Below are positions 29,468-37,346 of a stretch of DNA of 64,000 bases, in pieces; the stretch's first letter is position 1; the number at the start of each line of letters is the position of its first letter. Position numbers and translations under genes: made by a program. The notes below the pieces were generated by a model. The model was not told the origin of the DNA. It worked only from the letters and a program-made list of their open reading frames with translations, and ran no database searches. The DNA is from Xanthomonas sp. CFBP 8443 (GTDB lineage Bacteria > Pseudomonadota > Gammaproteobacteria > Xanthomonadales > Xanthomonadaceae): positions 248,001 through 312,000 of the forward strand of contig NZ_CP102592.1 in assembly GCF_025666195.1 (NCBI RefSeq). The letters are read 5' to 3'.

Positions 29468-29989
29468 CTATTGCGCCGTCGCCGATTCGGTCGGCGCGTA
29501 CACCGGCGCGTCGTCGACCATCGAGGTGCGGCACAGCTCGCGGATGATCCGCCACATCGGGATATAGGGTCCGCGACGCTCTTCCTTGGGCTGGCACGGC
29601 GCCGCCCGGCACGCCTTGCGCCACTGCGCCGGCGACATGCCGAAGCGCGCCTGGAACGCGCGCTGGAACTGCCGTTCCGAGGCGAAGCCCATTTCGTACA
29701 ACAACCAGGTCAGGCTGCACTGCGGGTGCAGCTGCAGGTAGCGGTGCGCGGTGCGCAGGCGCTGCTCGCGAATGTAGCTGGCCACGCCGCCGCGCGCCTG
29801 GAACAGGCGGTACAAGGTCGCGCGCGACAACGGGAACGCGGCCAGCAGCATGTCGCTGCCCAACTCCGGTTCGCCGATGTTCTCTTCGATATAGGCCAGC
29901 AGGTCGATCAGCAGCGGTTCGCCGGCGTCGGCCAGGAACGCGCGCGTCTGCATGCGCGCCGGTACGGTGATGCTGCGGGACGTGGTCAT
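29468..29989 (-). CDS. AraC-type transcriptional regulator beside the T6SS locus
   Basis: This 173-aa protein has a C-terminal AraC DNA-binding domain of two helix-turn-helices (LGSDMLLAAFPLSRATLYRLF and then CSLTWLLYEMGFASERQFQRAFQARFGMSPAQWRK, shortened to GFxSExQFxRAFxxxFGxSP). The usual N-terminal ligand domain is almost absent. The ATG at 29989 is chosen; the frame stays open upstream, but that part reads antisense through the intergenic region. It is divergent from tssB, so it is a natural candidate regulator of the T6SS genes. Confidence 0.75.
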   Translation of the reverse strand: MTTSRSITVPARMQTRAFLADAGEPLLIDLLAYIEENIGEPELGSDMLLAAFPLSRATLYRLFQARGGVASYIREQRLRTAHRYLQLHPQCSLTWLLYEMGFASERQFQRAFQARFGMSPAQWRKACRAAPCQPKEERRGPYIPMWRIIRELCRTSMVDDAPVYAPTESATAQ

Positions 29990-30410
29990 CGGCGGCGGTC
30001 GCGGCCCACCCCACGGGGCCTGTCTCCGATACAACCGGAAGAAGCGCGGCGAACCCATCACCCTTTTCACGTTTTGTGCACAGGCGTAGACGCGGCTCTG
30101 GCTGAGACGAAATGTCGGGTGGTCGTTCGGCGCCATTCCTAGACTCGCCGCATCGCTGAAAAGCGCCGTGCAGGGGATGCGCCGGGGAATCGGCGCCACG
30201 CACGGCATGCGATGCCCGGTGTGCGGCGATCTGCCCGCGCGCCGACGGCGCAAGGGGAACGTGGAGGCGGAACGGCGGCGAGCGCGCGATGGGGGAGCGC
30301 CGCCGGCGTTTCGCGTCGGCGTCCCGGGGATCAACCGGCGGCAGGTGCGCGGCCGGTCTGCACGGCATTGCCGGCAGGCCGGATCGAAAAGCTCAATCGG
30401 AGACGAGGCA
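29990..30410 (+). promoter_or_regulatory. araC-tssB intergenic region with T6SS-associated motif A
   Basis: The 17-bp motif CTGAGACGAAATGTCGG lies at 30102-30118, followed after nine bases by GGCGCC and then TAGACT at 30140-30145. The same motif precedes PAAR, vgrG and tssK. The first tssB codon is 292 bases downstream. No gene is seen in this interval. Confidence 0.6.
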
Positions 30411-30917
30411 ATGGCAAACAGTCAGAAGTTCATCGCGCGCAATCGGGCGCCACGGGTACAGATCGAGTACGACGTGGAGGTCTACGGCGCGCAGAAGAAA
30501 GTGCAGATCCCGTTCGTGATGGGAGTGATGTCGGACCTGTCCGGCGCCAATGCCGGCGAGCTGCCGTCGCTGGAGGAACGCAAGGCGCTGGAAATCGATG
30601 TGGACAACTTCGACAGCCGCCTGCAGTCGATGCGCCCGCGCGCCACCTTCAAGGTGCCCAACACGCTCACCGGCGAAGGCGAGCTGGCGGTGGACATCAC
30701 CTTCGAGAGCATGGACGACTTTTCGCCGGCGGCGGTGGCGCGCAAGGTCGAGCCGCTGGCCAAGTTGCTGGAGGCGCGCACCCAGCTCGCCAACCTGGAC
30801 ACCTACATGGACGGCAAGGCCGGCGCCGAGAACCTGATCGCGCAGGCGCTGCGCGACCCGGCCCTGCTGCAGTCGCTGGTCTCGGCGGCCAAGCCCGCCG
30901 ACCCGAAGGAGGGCTGA
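30411..30917 (+). CDS. tssB: T6SS contractile sheath small subunit TssB (VipA)
   Basis: This 168-aa protein contains IPFVMGVMSDLSG, the family core MRPRATFKVPNTL, and the helix VARKVEPLAKLLEARTQLANL. TssB pairs with TssC to form the contractile sheath in the cytoplasm, disassembled by ClpV. The start is ATG 30411, with GGAGA at 30399-30403 upstream. It is the first gene of the long operon; tssC follows after three bases. Confidence 0.95.
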   Translation: MANSQKFIARNRAPRVQIEYDVEVYGAQKKVQIPFVMGVMSDLSGANAGELPSLEERKALEIDVDNFDSRLQSMRPRATFKVPNTLTGEGELAVDITFESMDDFSPAAVARKVEPLAKLLEARTQLANLDTYMDGKAGAENLIAQALRDPALLQSLVSAAKPADPKEG

Positions 30918-30920
30918 GCC

Positions 30921-32414
30921 ATGGCGAGCGAACAACTGGCCGAAGCCGGCAGCGGCACCCAGGTCCTGGAAGCGGGCGATTTCGCCGCGCTGCTGAACCG
31001 CGAATTTAAGCCCAAGAGCGAACGCGCCAAGGAAGAGGTGGAGTCCGCGGTGCGCACGCTGGCCGAGCAGGTGCTCAGCCGCAGCGACGTGGTCAGCGAA
31101 GACGTGTCGCAGACGATCAAGGCCTACATCGCCGAGATCGACCGCAAGCTCAGCGAGCAGCTCAACCACATCCTGCACCACGCCGACATGCAGCAGCTGG
31201 AAGGCGCCTGGCGCGGCCTGCACTACCTGGTCAGCAACACCGAGAGCGACCAGCAGCTGAAGATCCGCGTGCTCAACATCTCCAAGAAGGAGTTGGGCAA
31301 GGTGCTCAAGCGCTACAAGGGCACCGCCTGGGACCAGAGCCCGATCTTCAAGAAGGTCTACGAGCAGGAATACGGCCAGCTCGGCGGCGAGCCTTATGGC
31401 TGCCTGGTCGGCGACTACTACTTCGACAACAGCCCGCCGGACGTGGAACTGCTCAACGGCATCGCCCAGGTCGCCGCCGCCGCGCACGCGCCATTCATTT
31501 CCGCGGCCGCGCCCAAGCTGATGGGCATGGACAACTGGAACGAGCTGTCCAACCCGCGCGACCTGGCCAAGATCTTCTCCACGCCCGACTACGCCGCATG
31601 GCGTTCGCTGCGCGAGTCGGAGGATTCCAAGTACATCGGCCTGGCGATGCCGCGCACGCTGTCGCGCCTGCCGTACGGGGCCACCACCAACCCGGTGGAA
31701 GAGTTCGATTTCGAGGAAGAGACCACCGGCGCCGATTCGGCCAAGTACACCTGGCAGAACGCGGCCTATGCGATGGCGGTGAACATCAACCGTTCGTTCA
31801 AGCAGTACGGCTGGTGTTCGCGGATCCGCGGCATCGAGTCCGGCGGTGCGGTCGAAGGCCTGCCCACGCACACCTTCCCCACCGACGACGGCGGCGTGGA
31901 CATGAAGTGCCCGACCGAGGTGGCGATCACCGACCGCCGCTCGGCCGAACTGGACAAGATGGGGCTGATGCCGCTGGTGCATCGCAAGAACTCGGACATG
32001 GCCGCGTTCATCAGCGCGCAGTCCTTGAACAAGCCCGACGAGTACGACGACCCGGACGCCACCGCCAACGCCGCACTCGGCGCGCGCCTGCCGTACATGT
32101 TCGCCTGCTGCCGCTTCGCGCATTACCTGAAGTGCATCGTGCGCGACAAGATCGGCTCGTTCAGCGATCGCGAGCAGATGCAGGCGTGGCTGACCCGCTG
32201 GATCACCCAGTACATCGATGGGGATCCGTCCAACTCCAGCGAAGACACCAAGGCGCGCAAGCCGCTGGCCGCGGCCGAGGTGGTGGTGGAGGAAGTGGAG
32301 GGCGCGCCCGGCTACTACACCTCCAAGTTCTTCCTGAAGCCGCACTACCAGCTGGAAGGGCTGACCGTGTCGCTGCGACTGGTGTCGCGGCTGCCGTCGG
32401 CCGCCAAGGCCTGA
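30921..32414 (+). CDS. tssC: T6SS contractile sheath large subunit TssC (VipB)
   Basis: This 497-aa protein is the normal TssC length. Characteristic segments are LEGAWRGLHYLV, NTESDQQLKIRVLNISKKEL, GEPYGCLVGDYYFDN, and the C-terminal IVRDKIGSF. It polymerises with TssB into the sheath. AAGGAGG at 30907-30913 gives a strong ribosome site with ideal spacing. A gap of 84 bases with a stem-loop separates it from hcp. Confidence 0.96.
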   Translation: MASEQLAEAGSGTQVLEAGDFAALLNREFKPKSERAKEEVESAVRTLAEQVLSRSDVVSEDVSQTIKAYIAEIDRKLSEQLNHILHHADMQQLEGAWRGLHYLVSNTESDQQLKIRVLNISKKELGKVLKRYKGTAWDQSPIFKKVYEQEYGQLGGEPYGCLVGDYYFDNSPPDVELLNGIAQVAAAAHAPFISAAAPKLMGMDNWNELSNPRDLAKIFSTPDYAAWRSLRESEDSKYIGLAMPRTLSRLPYGATTNPVEEFDFEEETTGADSAKYTWQNAAYAMAVNINRSFKQYGWCSRIRGIESGGAVEGLPTHTFPTDDGGVDMKCPTEVAITDRRSAELDKMGLMPLVHRKNSDMAAFISAQSLNKPDEYDDPDATANAALGARLPYMFACCRFAHYLKCIVRDKIGSFSDREQMQAWLTRWITQYIDGDPSNSSEDTKARKPLAAAEVVVEEVEGAPGYYTSKFFLKPHYQLEGLTVSLRLVSRLPSAAKA

Positions 32415-32437
32415 CCGGCGCCACCGTGCCACGGCGT

Positions 32438-32454
32438 CGGCGCGATGCGCGCCG
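32438..32454 (+). promoter_or_regulatory. Stem-loop between tssC and hcp
   Basis: The arms CGGCGC and GCGCCG enclose a GATGC loop. A GTTTTT run follows at about 32475. It could be a partial terminator or an RNA-processing site ahead of hcp. Confidence 0.45.
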
Positions 32455-32498
32455 TACGCCGACCATCGTTGTCCGTTTTTCACTAGAGGAGCAGTTCC

Positions 32499-33002
32499 AT
32501 GGCGTTCGACATGCATATCAAGTTCGGCAGCGGCAAGGTCAAGATCGAAGGCGCGTCCAACCACAAGAAGCACAAGGGCGAGGTGCCGATCCTGGCGTGG
32601 TCGTGGGGCGCGAGCAATTCCGGCGACCTGCATACCGGTGGCGGTTCGGCCAGCGGCGGCAAGGCGCACATCCAGGACATCTCCATCACCAAGTACGTCG
32701 ACGGCTGCTCCAACGCACTGCTCGATGCCGTGTGCACCGGCGCGCGCGTGGACACGGCGTGGCTGTACGTGACCAACGCCACCGGCGAACAGACCGACTT
32801 CCTGACCCTGGAACTGAGCGAAGGCGTGCTGATCACCTCGCTGTCCACCGGCGGCTCGGGCGGCGAGGATCGCCTGACCGAGAACGTGACCCTGCACTTC
32901 GGCAAGTTCAAGTACAGCTTCCAGCCGCAGGACGACAAGGGCATCGCGCAGGGCGGGGCGAAGGAATTCACCTACGACATCCAGGGCGTGGCCAAGGCCT
33001 GA
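32499..33002 (+). CDS. hcp: T6SS tube protein Hcp (TssD)
   Basis: This 167-aa Hcp1-like protein forms hexamer rings that stack into the inner tube inside the sheath. Typical parts are the N-terminal FDMHIKFGSGKVKIEGAS, the conserved VPILAWSWG, and the C-terminal FGKFKYSF. A Gly/Ser-rich loop (HTGGGSASGGKAH) fits the extended loop region. GAGGA at 32486-32490 lies eight bases before the ATG. Strong hairpins on both sides suggest high and separate expression. No C-terminal effector domain is present. Confidence 0.95.
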   Translation: MAFDMHIKFGSGKVKIEGASNHKKHKGEVPILAWSWGASNSGDLHTGGGSASGGKAHIQDISITKYVDGCSNALLDAVCTGARVDTAWLYVTNATGEQTDFLTLELSEGVLITSLSTGGSGGEDRLTENVTLHFGKFKYSFQPQDDKGIAQGGAKEFTYDIQGVAKA

Positions 33003-33006
33003 CCGC

Positions 33007-33058
33007 GGCGGCGGCTACGGCCGCCGCCCACCCCGGCGCCGTCGCTGCGACGGCGCCG
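33007..33058 (+). promoter_or_regulatory. Two strong stem-loops after hcp
   Basis: Hairpin 1 (33007-33028) has perfect nine-base arms GGCGGCGGC/GCCGCCGCC with a TACG loop. Hairpin 2 (33034-33058) has perfect eleven-base arms CGGCGCCGTCG/CGACGGCGCCG with a CTG loop. There is no clear T-run, so partial termination or 3'-end protection of hcp mRNA is more likely than full termination. Confidence 0.65.
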
Positions 33059-33084
33059 CACCATTCCCTTCGTGCGGACAGGCC

Positions 33085-33876
33085 ATGGACACCACTCCCG
33101 AACTGCTGCTGCGTCACGGGCGTCCGGACGAAGCGCTGAAACTGCTGACCCAACGCGTGCGCCAGCATCCGGCCGACGCGCGCCAACGCGTATTCCTGTT
33201 CCAGCTGCTGGCGGTGCTCGGCCAATGGGACCGTGCCCGCGCCCAGCTCGACGCCTGCCGCGAACTCGATGCCGACAACGCCGCGCTCGCCGCGACCTAC
33301 GCGATCACCGTGCAGGCCGAGCGCCAGCGCGCCGCGGTGTTCGCCGGGCAGGCGTTGCCGACCGTGCTCGGTACGCCCGAACCATGGCTGGCGCTGCTGT
33401 TGCAGGCGTTGCGGCTGTCGGCCGAGGGCGCCACCGCGCAGGCCGCCGAGCTGCGCGCGCAGGCGTTCGAACAGGCCCCGGCCAGCGCCGGCGAACTCGA
33501 CGACGCGCGTTTTTCCTGGATCGCCGATGCCGATCCGCGCTTCGGCCCGTGCCTGGAGCTGGTGGTCAACGGCGGCTACGCCTGGGTGCCGTTCGCGCAG
33601 ATACAGGCCTTGCGTTTCGAAGCCCCGGCCGACCTGCGCGACATGCTGTGGGCGCCGGTGGCGGTGACCTGGCGCAACGGCGGCGAGGCGTTCGGCTTCG
33701 TGCCGGTGCGCTATCCCGGTACCGAGCGCAGCGACGACGGCCAGCTGCTGCTGGCGCGGCGCACCGACTGGAGCGGCAGCGACGGCGACGTCGGCCTGGG
33801 CCAGCGCCTGTGGGCCACCGATGCCGGCGAGCACGCGCTGCTGGACGTGCGCCAGATCCTGTTCGACCCGGCCTGA
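33085..33876 (+). CDS. tagJ: T6SS accessory protein TagJ (ImpE/SciE family)
   Basis: This 263-aa protein has an N-terminal helical repeat (ELLLRHGRPDEALKLLTQRVRQHP, then FLFQLLAVLGQWDRARAQLD) and an ImpE C-terminal domain with the Trp-rich region DLRDMLWAPVAVTWRNG. TagJ is known in other T6SS to bind TssB and the ClpV N-domain. Its position after hcp and before tssE matches systems of the ImpE-containing classes. It is cytoplasmic. Confidence 0.9.
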   Translation: MDTTPELLLRHGRPDEALKLLTQRVRQHPADARQRVFLFQLLAVLGQWDRARAQLDACRELDADNAALAATYAITVQAERQRAAVFAGQALPTVLGTPEPWLALLLQALRLSAEGATAQAAELRAQAFEQAPASAGELDDARFSWIADADPRFGPCLELVVNGGYAWVPFAQIQALRFEAPADLRDMLWAPVAVTWRNGGEAFGFVPVRYPGTERSDDGQLLLARRTDWSGSDGDVGLGQRLWATDAGEHALLDVRQILFDPA

Positions 33877-33891
33877 GCCCGAGCCGCTGCG

Positions 33892-34395
33892 ATGGCCGAA
33901 CTCACCACCCAGGAACGCCTGCAGCCCTCGCTGCTGGACCGGCTCAGCGACGACGAGCCGCAGCGCCAGGAGGAGAGCCGCGACAAGCGCGTGATCTCCG
34001 CCGCGCGCCTGCGCGAGTGCGTGATGCGCGACCTGTCGTGGCTGCTGAACTGCGTCAACCTGGCCACCGACCAGCCGCTGGACGTGTATCCGGACGTGCG
34101 GCGCTCGGTACTGAACTTCGGCATCCCCGACCTGGCCGGCGTGGCCATGTCCGGCATCGACGCGGCGGCGCTGCAGCTGCGCCTGCGCGAGGCGATCTTG
34201 GCGTTCGAGCCGCGGCTGATCGCCGACACCCTGCGTGTCACCGTGCAGGCCGACGCGCGGCGCATGGACCGGCGCTCGCTGGTGTTCTTCATCGAATCGG
34301 AGATGTGGGCGCAGCCGCTGCCGCTGAACCTGTACCTGAAGACCGAACTGGACCTGGAGACCGGGCGGCTGGACCTCAGCGAGGGCTACGCCTGA
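33892..34395 (+). CDS. tssE: T6SS baseplate protein TssE (gp25-like)
   Basis: This 167-aa gp25-family protein contains the family's conserved region LNCVNLATDQPLDVYPDVRRSVLNFGIPDL. TssE sits at the baseplate and helps start sheath polymerisation. It begins 15 bases after tagJ, and its stop overlaps the tssF start (TGATG). Confidence 0.93.
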   Translation: MAELTTQERLQPSLLDRLSDDEPQRQEESRDKRVISAARLRECVMRDLSWLLNCVNLATDQPLDVYPDVRRSVLNFGIPDLAGVAMSGIDAAALQLRLREAILAFEPRLIADTLRVTVQADARRMDRRSLVFFIESEMWAQPLPLNLYLKTELDLETGRLDLSEGYA

Positions 34396-36290
34396 TGGAT
34401 CCGCGCCTGCTCGGCTACTACAACCGCGAACTGCAGCACGTGCGCGAGATGGGCGGCGAGTTCGCGCGCGAGTTCCCGAAGATCGCCGGACGCCTGGGCC
34501 TGGAAGGCTTCGAATGCGCCGACCCGTACGTGGAGCGCTTGCTGGAAGGCTTCGCGTTCATGGCCGCGCGCGTGCAGCTCAAGCTCGACGCGCAGTATCC
34601 GGTGTTCACCCAGCACCTGTTGCAGATGGTGTACCCGCACTACCTGACGCCGATGCCGTCGATGGCGGTGGTGCAGCTGCAGCCGGAACTGAAGGAAAGC
34701 GCGCTGGCCGCGGGCCACACCGTGCCGCGCCACACCGCGCTGCGCAGCCTGGTCGCCGGCGGCGAGCGCACCGCCTGCGAATACCGCACCGCGCATGCGC
34801 TCACGCTGTGGCCGCTGGCGCTGCGCGAGGCCAAGTACCTGGAGACGCCGGCGGCGATCGCCGCCGCCGGGATCGGCCTGCCGCCGGCGCAGGCCGCGGC
34901 CAGGCCGGTGCGCGCCGCCTTGCGCCTGCGTTTCGAAACGCTGGCCGGCGTGCAGGCCAACATGCTGGCACTCGACACGCTGCCGCTGTTCCTGGCCGGC
35001 GCCGACGACCTGCCCACGCGCCTGTACGAGCAGCTGCTCGGCCACGCCGCCGGCTTCGTGATCCGCGGACAGGACGCGGCCGGCGCGGCGCTGGAGGTGC
35101 AACGCGGCCGCAGCGAGCTGCGCGCGCGCGGTTTCGCCGACGACGAGGCACTGGTGCCGTACGACGGCCGTGCCTTCAGCGGCTATCGGCTGCTGCAGGA
35201 ATACTTCGCCTGCCCGCAGCGCTTCCTGTTCGCCGAACTGGGCGGGCTGCGCGCGGCGCTGCGCAAGCTCCACGGCACCGGGTTCGAGATCGTGGTGCTG
35301 CTGGAGCGCAGCGTGGCCAGCCTGGCGCAGGCGGTGAGCGCGGACAACTTCCGCCTGTTCTGCACGCCGGCGATCAACCTGTTCCCGCGCCGCGCCGACC
35401 GCCTGCATCTGGCGCCGGGAAAGACCGAATACCACGTGCTCGCCGACCGGACCCGGCCAATGGATTTCGAGATCCACAGCCTGGGCGAGGTCGAAGGCTT
35501 CGGCGACCGCCAGGAGCCGGAGCAGCGCTTCCTGCCGTTCTACGGCGGTGACGCGCACACCTGGCATGCGCGCCACGGCGCGTTCTACACCCTGCGCCGC
35601 GAACCGCGCCTGCTGTCGGCGCGGCAGCGCCGCCAGGGCGCACGCTCCAGCTACGTCGGCAGCGAGGTGTACGTGAGCCTGGTCGATGCCGACGACGGCG
35701 CCTACGCCACCTCGCTGCGCCAGCTCGGCCTGCAGCTGCTGTGCAGCAACCGTGACCTGCCGCTGCACATGCCGGTCGGCAAGGGTGCCACCGATTTCAC
35801 GATGGATGCGGGCGCGCCGGTGCACAGCGTGCGCTGCGTGGCCGGACCGACCAAGCCGCGCCCGGCGCTGAGCGATGGTGAGACCGCGTGGCGCCTGCTC
35901 AGCCACCTGCAACTGAACTACCTGTCGCTGTTCGAGGACGGCCAGGACGGCGCCGCCGCGCTGCGCGAGATGCTGACGCTGTACTGCGATCCGTTCGACG
36001 CCGCCGCGCTGCGCCAGATCGAGGGCATCAAGCAGGTGCGCGCGCAGCCGATCGTGCGCCGCATCCCGGCGCCGGGCCCGATCACCTTCGGCCGCGGTCT
36101 GGAGATCACCCTGACCTGCGAGGACAGCGCCTTCGAAGGCAGCGGCGCGTTCCTGCTCGGCGCGGTGCTGCAGCACTTCTTCGCCCGCTACGTGTCGGTC
36201 AACTCGTTCACCGAGACCGTGCTGCGTACCAGCGAGCGCAACGAGATCGCGCGCTGGCCGGCGCAGCTCGGCAAACGGGCGCTGCTGTGA
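34395..36290 (+). CDS. tssF: T6SS baseplate protein TssF (VasA/ImpG)
   Basis: This 631-aa protein begins MDPRLLGYYNRELQHVREMG, the hallmark of TssF. The motif EFAREFPKIAGRLGLEG and, later, FPRRADRLHL are also typical. It forms the baseplate wedge with TssG and TssK. The start codon overlaps the tssE stop, and its own stop overlaps the tssG start, so the three genes are translationally coupled. Confidence 0.95.
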   Translation: MDPRLLGYYNRELQHVREMGGEFAREFPKIAGRLGLEGFECADPYVERLLEGFAFMAARVQLKLDAQYPVFTQHLLQMVYPHYLTPMPSMAVVQLQPELKESALAAGHTVPRHTALRSLVAGGERTACEYRTAHALTLWPLALREAKYLETPAAIAAAGIGLPPAQAAARPVRAALRLRFETLAGVQANMLALDTLPLFLAGADDLPTRLYEQLLGHAAGFVIRGQDAAGAALEVQRGRSELRARGFADDEALVPYDGRAFSGYRLLQEYFACPQRFLFAELGGLRAALRKLHGTGFEIVVLLERSVASLAQAVSADNFRLFCTPAINLFPRRADRLHLAPGKTEYHVLADRTRPMDFEIHSLGEVEGFGDRQEPEQRFLPFYGGDAHTWHARHGAFYTLRREPRLLSARQRRQGARSSYVGSEVYVSLVDADDGAYATSLRQLGLQLLCSNRDLPLHMPVGKGATDFTMDAGAPVHSVRCVAGPTKPRPALSDGETAWRLLSHLQLNYLSLFEDGQDGAAALREMLTLYCDPFDAAALRQIEGIKQVRAQPIVRRIPAPGPITFGRGLEITLTCEDSAFEGSGAFLLGAVLQHFFARYVSVNSFTETVLRTSERNEIARWPAQLGKRALL

Positions 36291-37297
36291 GCGCCGCCGA
36301 CCTTGCCGCACTGGAGCAGGCGCTGCGCGAGCGGCCGCAGGACTTCGAGTTCTTCGCCGCGCTGCGCGCACTGGAACGCGCGCATCAGCAACAGCCGCGG
36401 CTGGGCCGTTCCACGCGCCCGTCCGACGATCCGGTGCGGCTGCGGCATACGCCGTCGCTGGCGTTCGCGCCGCGCTCGATCGACCGCTACGTGGCGGGCG
36501 CCGGTACGCAGCCGGGCAAGCTGTACGGGCTGTTCCTGGGCCTGTTCGGGCCGAACGCGCCGCTGCCGCTGCACCTGACCGAGTACGCGATCGAGCGCCA
36601 GGCGCAGGCCAAGGACCCGACCCTGGCCGCGTTCGCCGACCTGTTCCATCATCGCATGCTGAGCCTGTTCTACCGCGCCTGGGCCGATGCGCAGCCGACC
36701 GTGCATGCCGACCGCCCGCACGAGGACCGTTTCCGCGGCTACCTGGATGCGCTGAGCGGCATCGGCTCGCCGCACCTGCGCGACCGCGACGCGCTGCCCG
36801 ACGACGCGCGCCGGCATTTCGCCGGGCGCCTGCTGCCGGTGGCGCGCAATGCCGAAGGCCTGCGCGGCCTGCTCGAGCAGCTGTTCGCGGTGCCGGTGCA
36901 GGTGCTGGAATTCGTCGCCGAATGGATGCGCCTGCCCGACGATGCGCACCTGCGCCTGGGCGCCTCGCCCGAGGTCGCCACGCTCGGTCACAGCACCGTG
37001 CTCGGCGCGCATGCGCGCGGCGCGCAGCAGCGTTTCCGCCTGCGGCTCGGGCCGCTGTCGCGCAGCGCCTTCCAGCGCTTTCTGCCCGGCGGCGAGGCCC
37101 TGCGCCAGCTGGCCGCGGCGGTGCGCAGCTACGTCGGCGACGAAAAAGGCTGGGATCTGCAACTGCTGCTGCAGTCCGACCAGGTGCCGGCGACGACGCT
37201 GGCGCGCGGCGGACGCCTGGGCCTGGACACCTGGCTCGGCCAGCGCAGCTGGGACATCGCCGACGCCGACGACGTGGTGCTGCGGCCGTCCGGCTGA
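36287..37297 (+). CDS. tssG: T6SS baseplate protein TssG (VasB/ImpH)
   Basis: This 336-aa protein starts from GTG 36287, which overlaps the tssF stop as GTGA. Family features are DFEFFAALRALERAH, a PSLAFAPRSI region, and GLFGPNAPLPLHLTEYA. It is a baseplate wedge component with TssF. The end is clean, and clpV starts 49 bases later. Confidence 0.94.
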   Translation: MSAADLAALEQALRERPQDFEFFAALRALERAHQQQPRLGRSTRPSDDPVRLRHTPSLAFAPRSIDRYVAGAGTQPGKLYGLFLGLFGPNAPLPLHLTEYAIERQAQAKDPTLAAFADLFHHRMLSLFYRAWADAQPTVHADRPHEDRFRGYLDALSGIGSPHLRDRDALPDDARRHFAGRLLPVARNAEGLRGLLEQLFAVPVQVLEFVAEWMRLPDDAHLRLGASPEVATLGHSTVLGAHARGAQQRFRLRLGPLSRSAFQRFLPGGEALRQLAAAVRSYVGDEKGWDLQLLLQSDQVPATTLARGGRLGLDTWLGQRSWDIADADDVVLRPSG

Positions 37298-37346
37298 CCG
37301 CGCCCTCCACTTTTCCTCTTCCGCATTCGCACAAGGAATCACCGCC

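Noticed and set aside
29990..30334. Longer AraC frame reaching 30334
   Set aside because: It reads antisense through the motif region and gives no known N-terminal domain; the ATG at 29989 is preferred.
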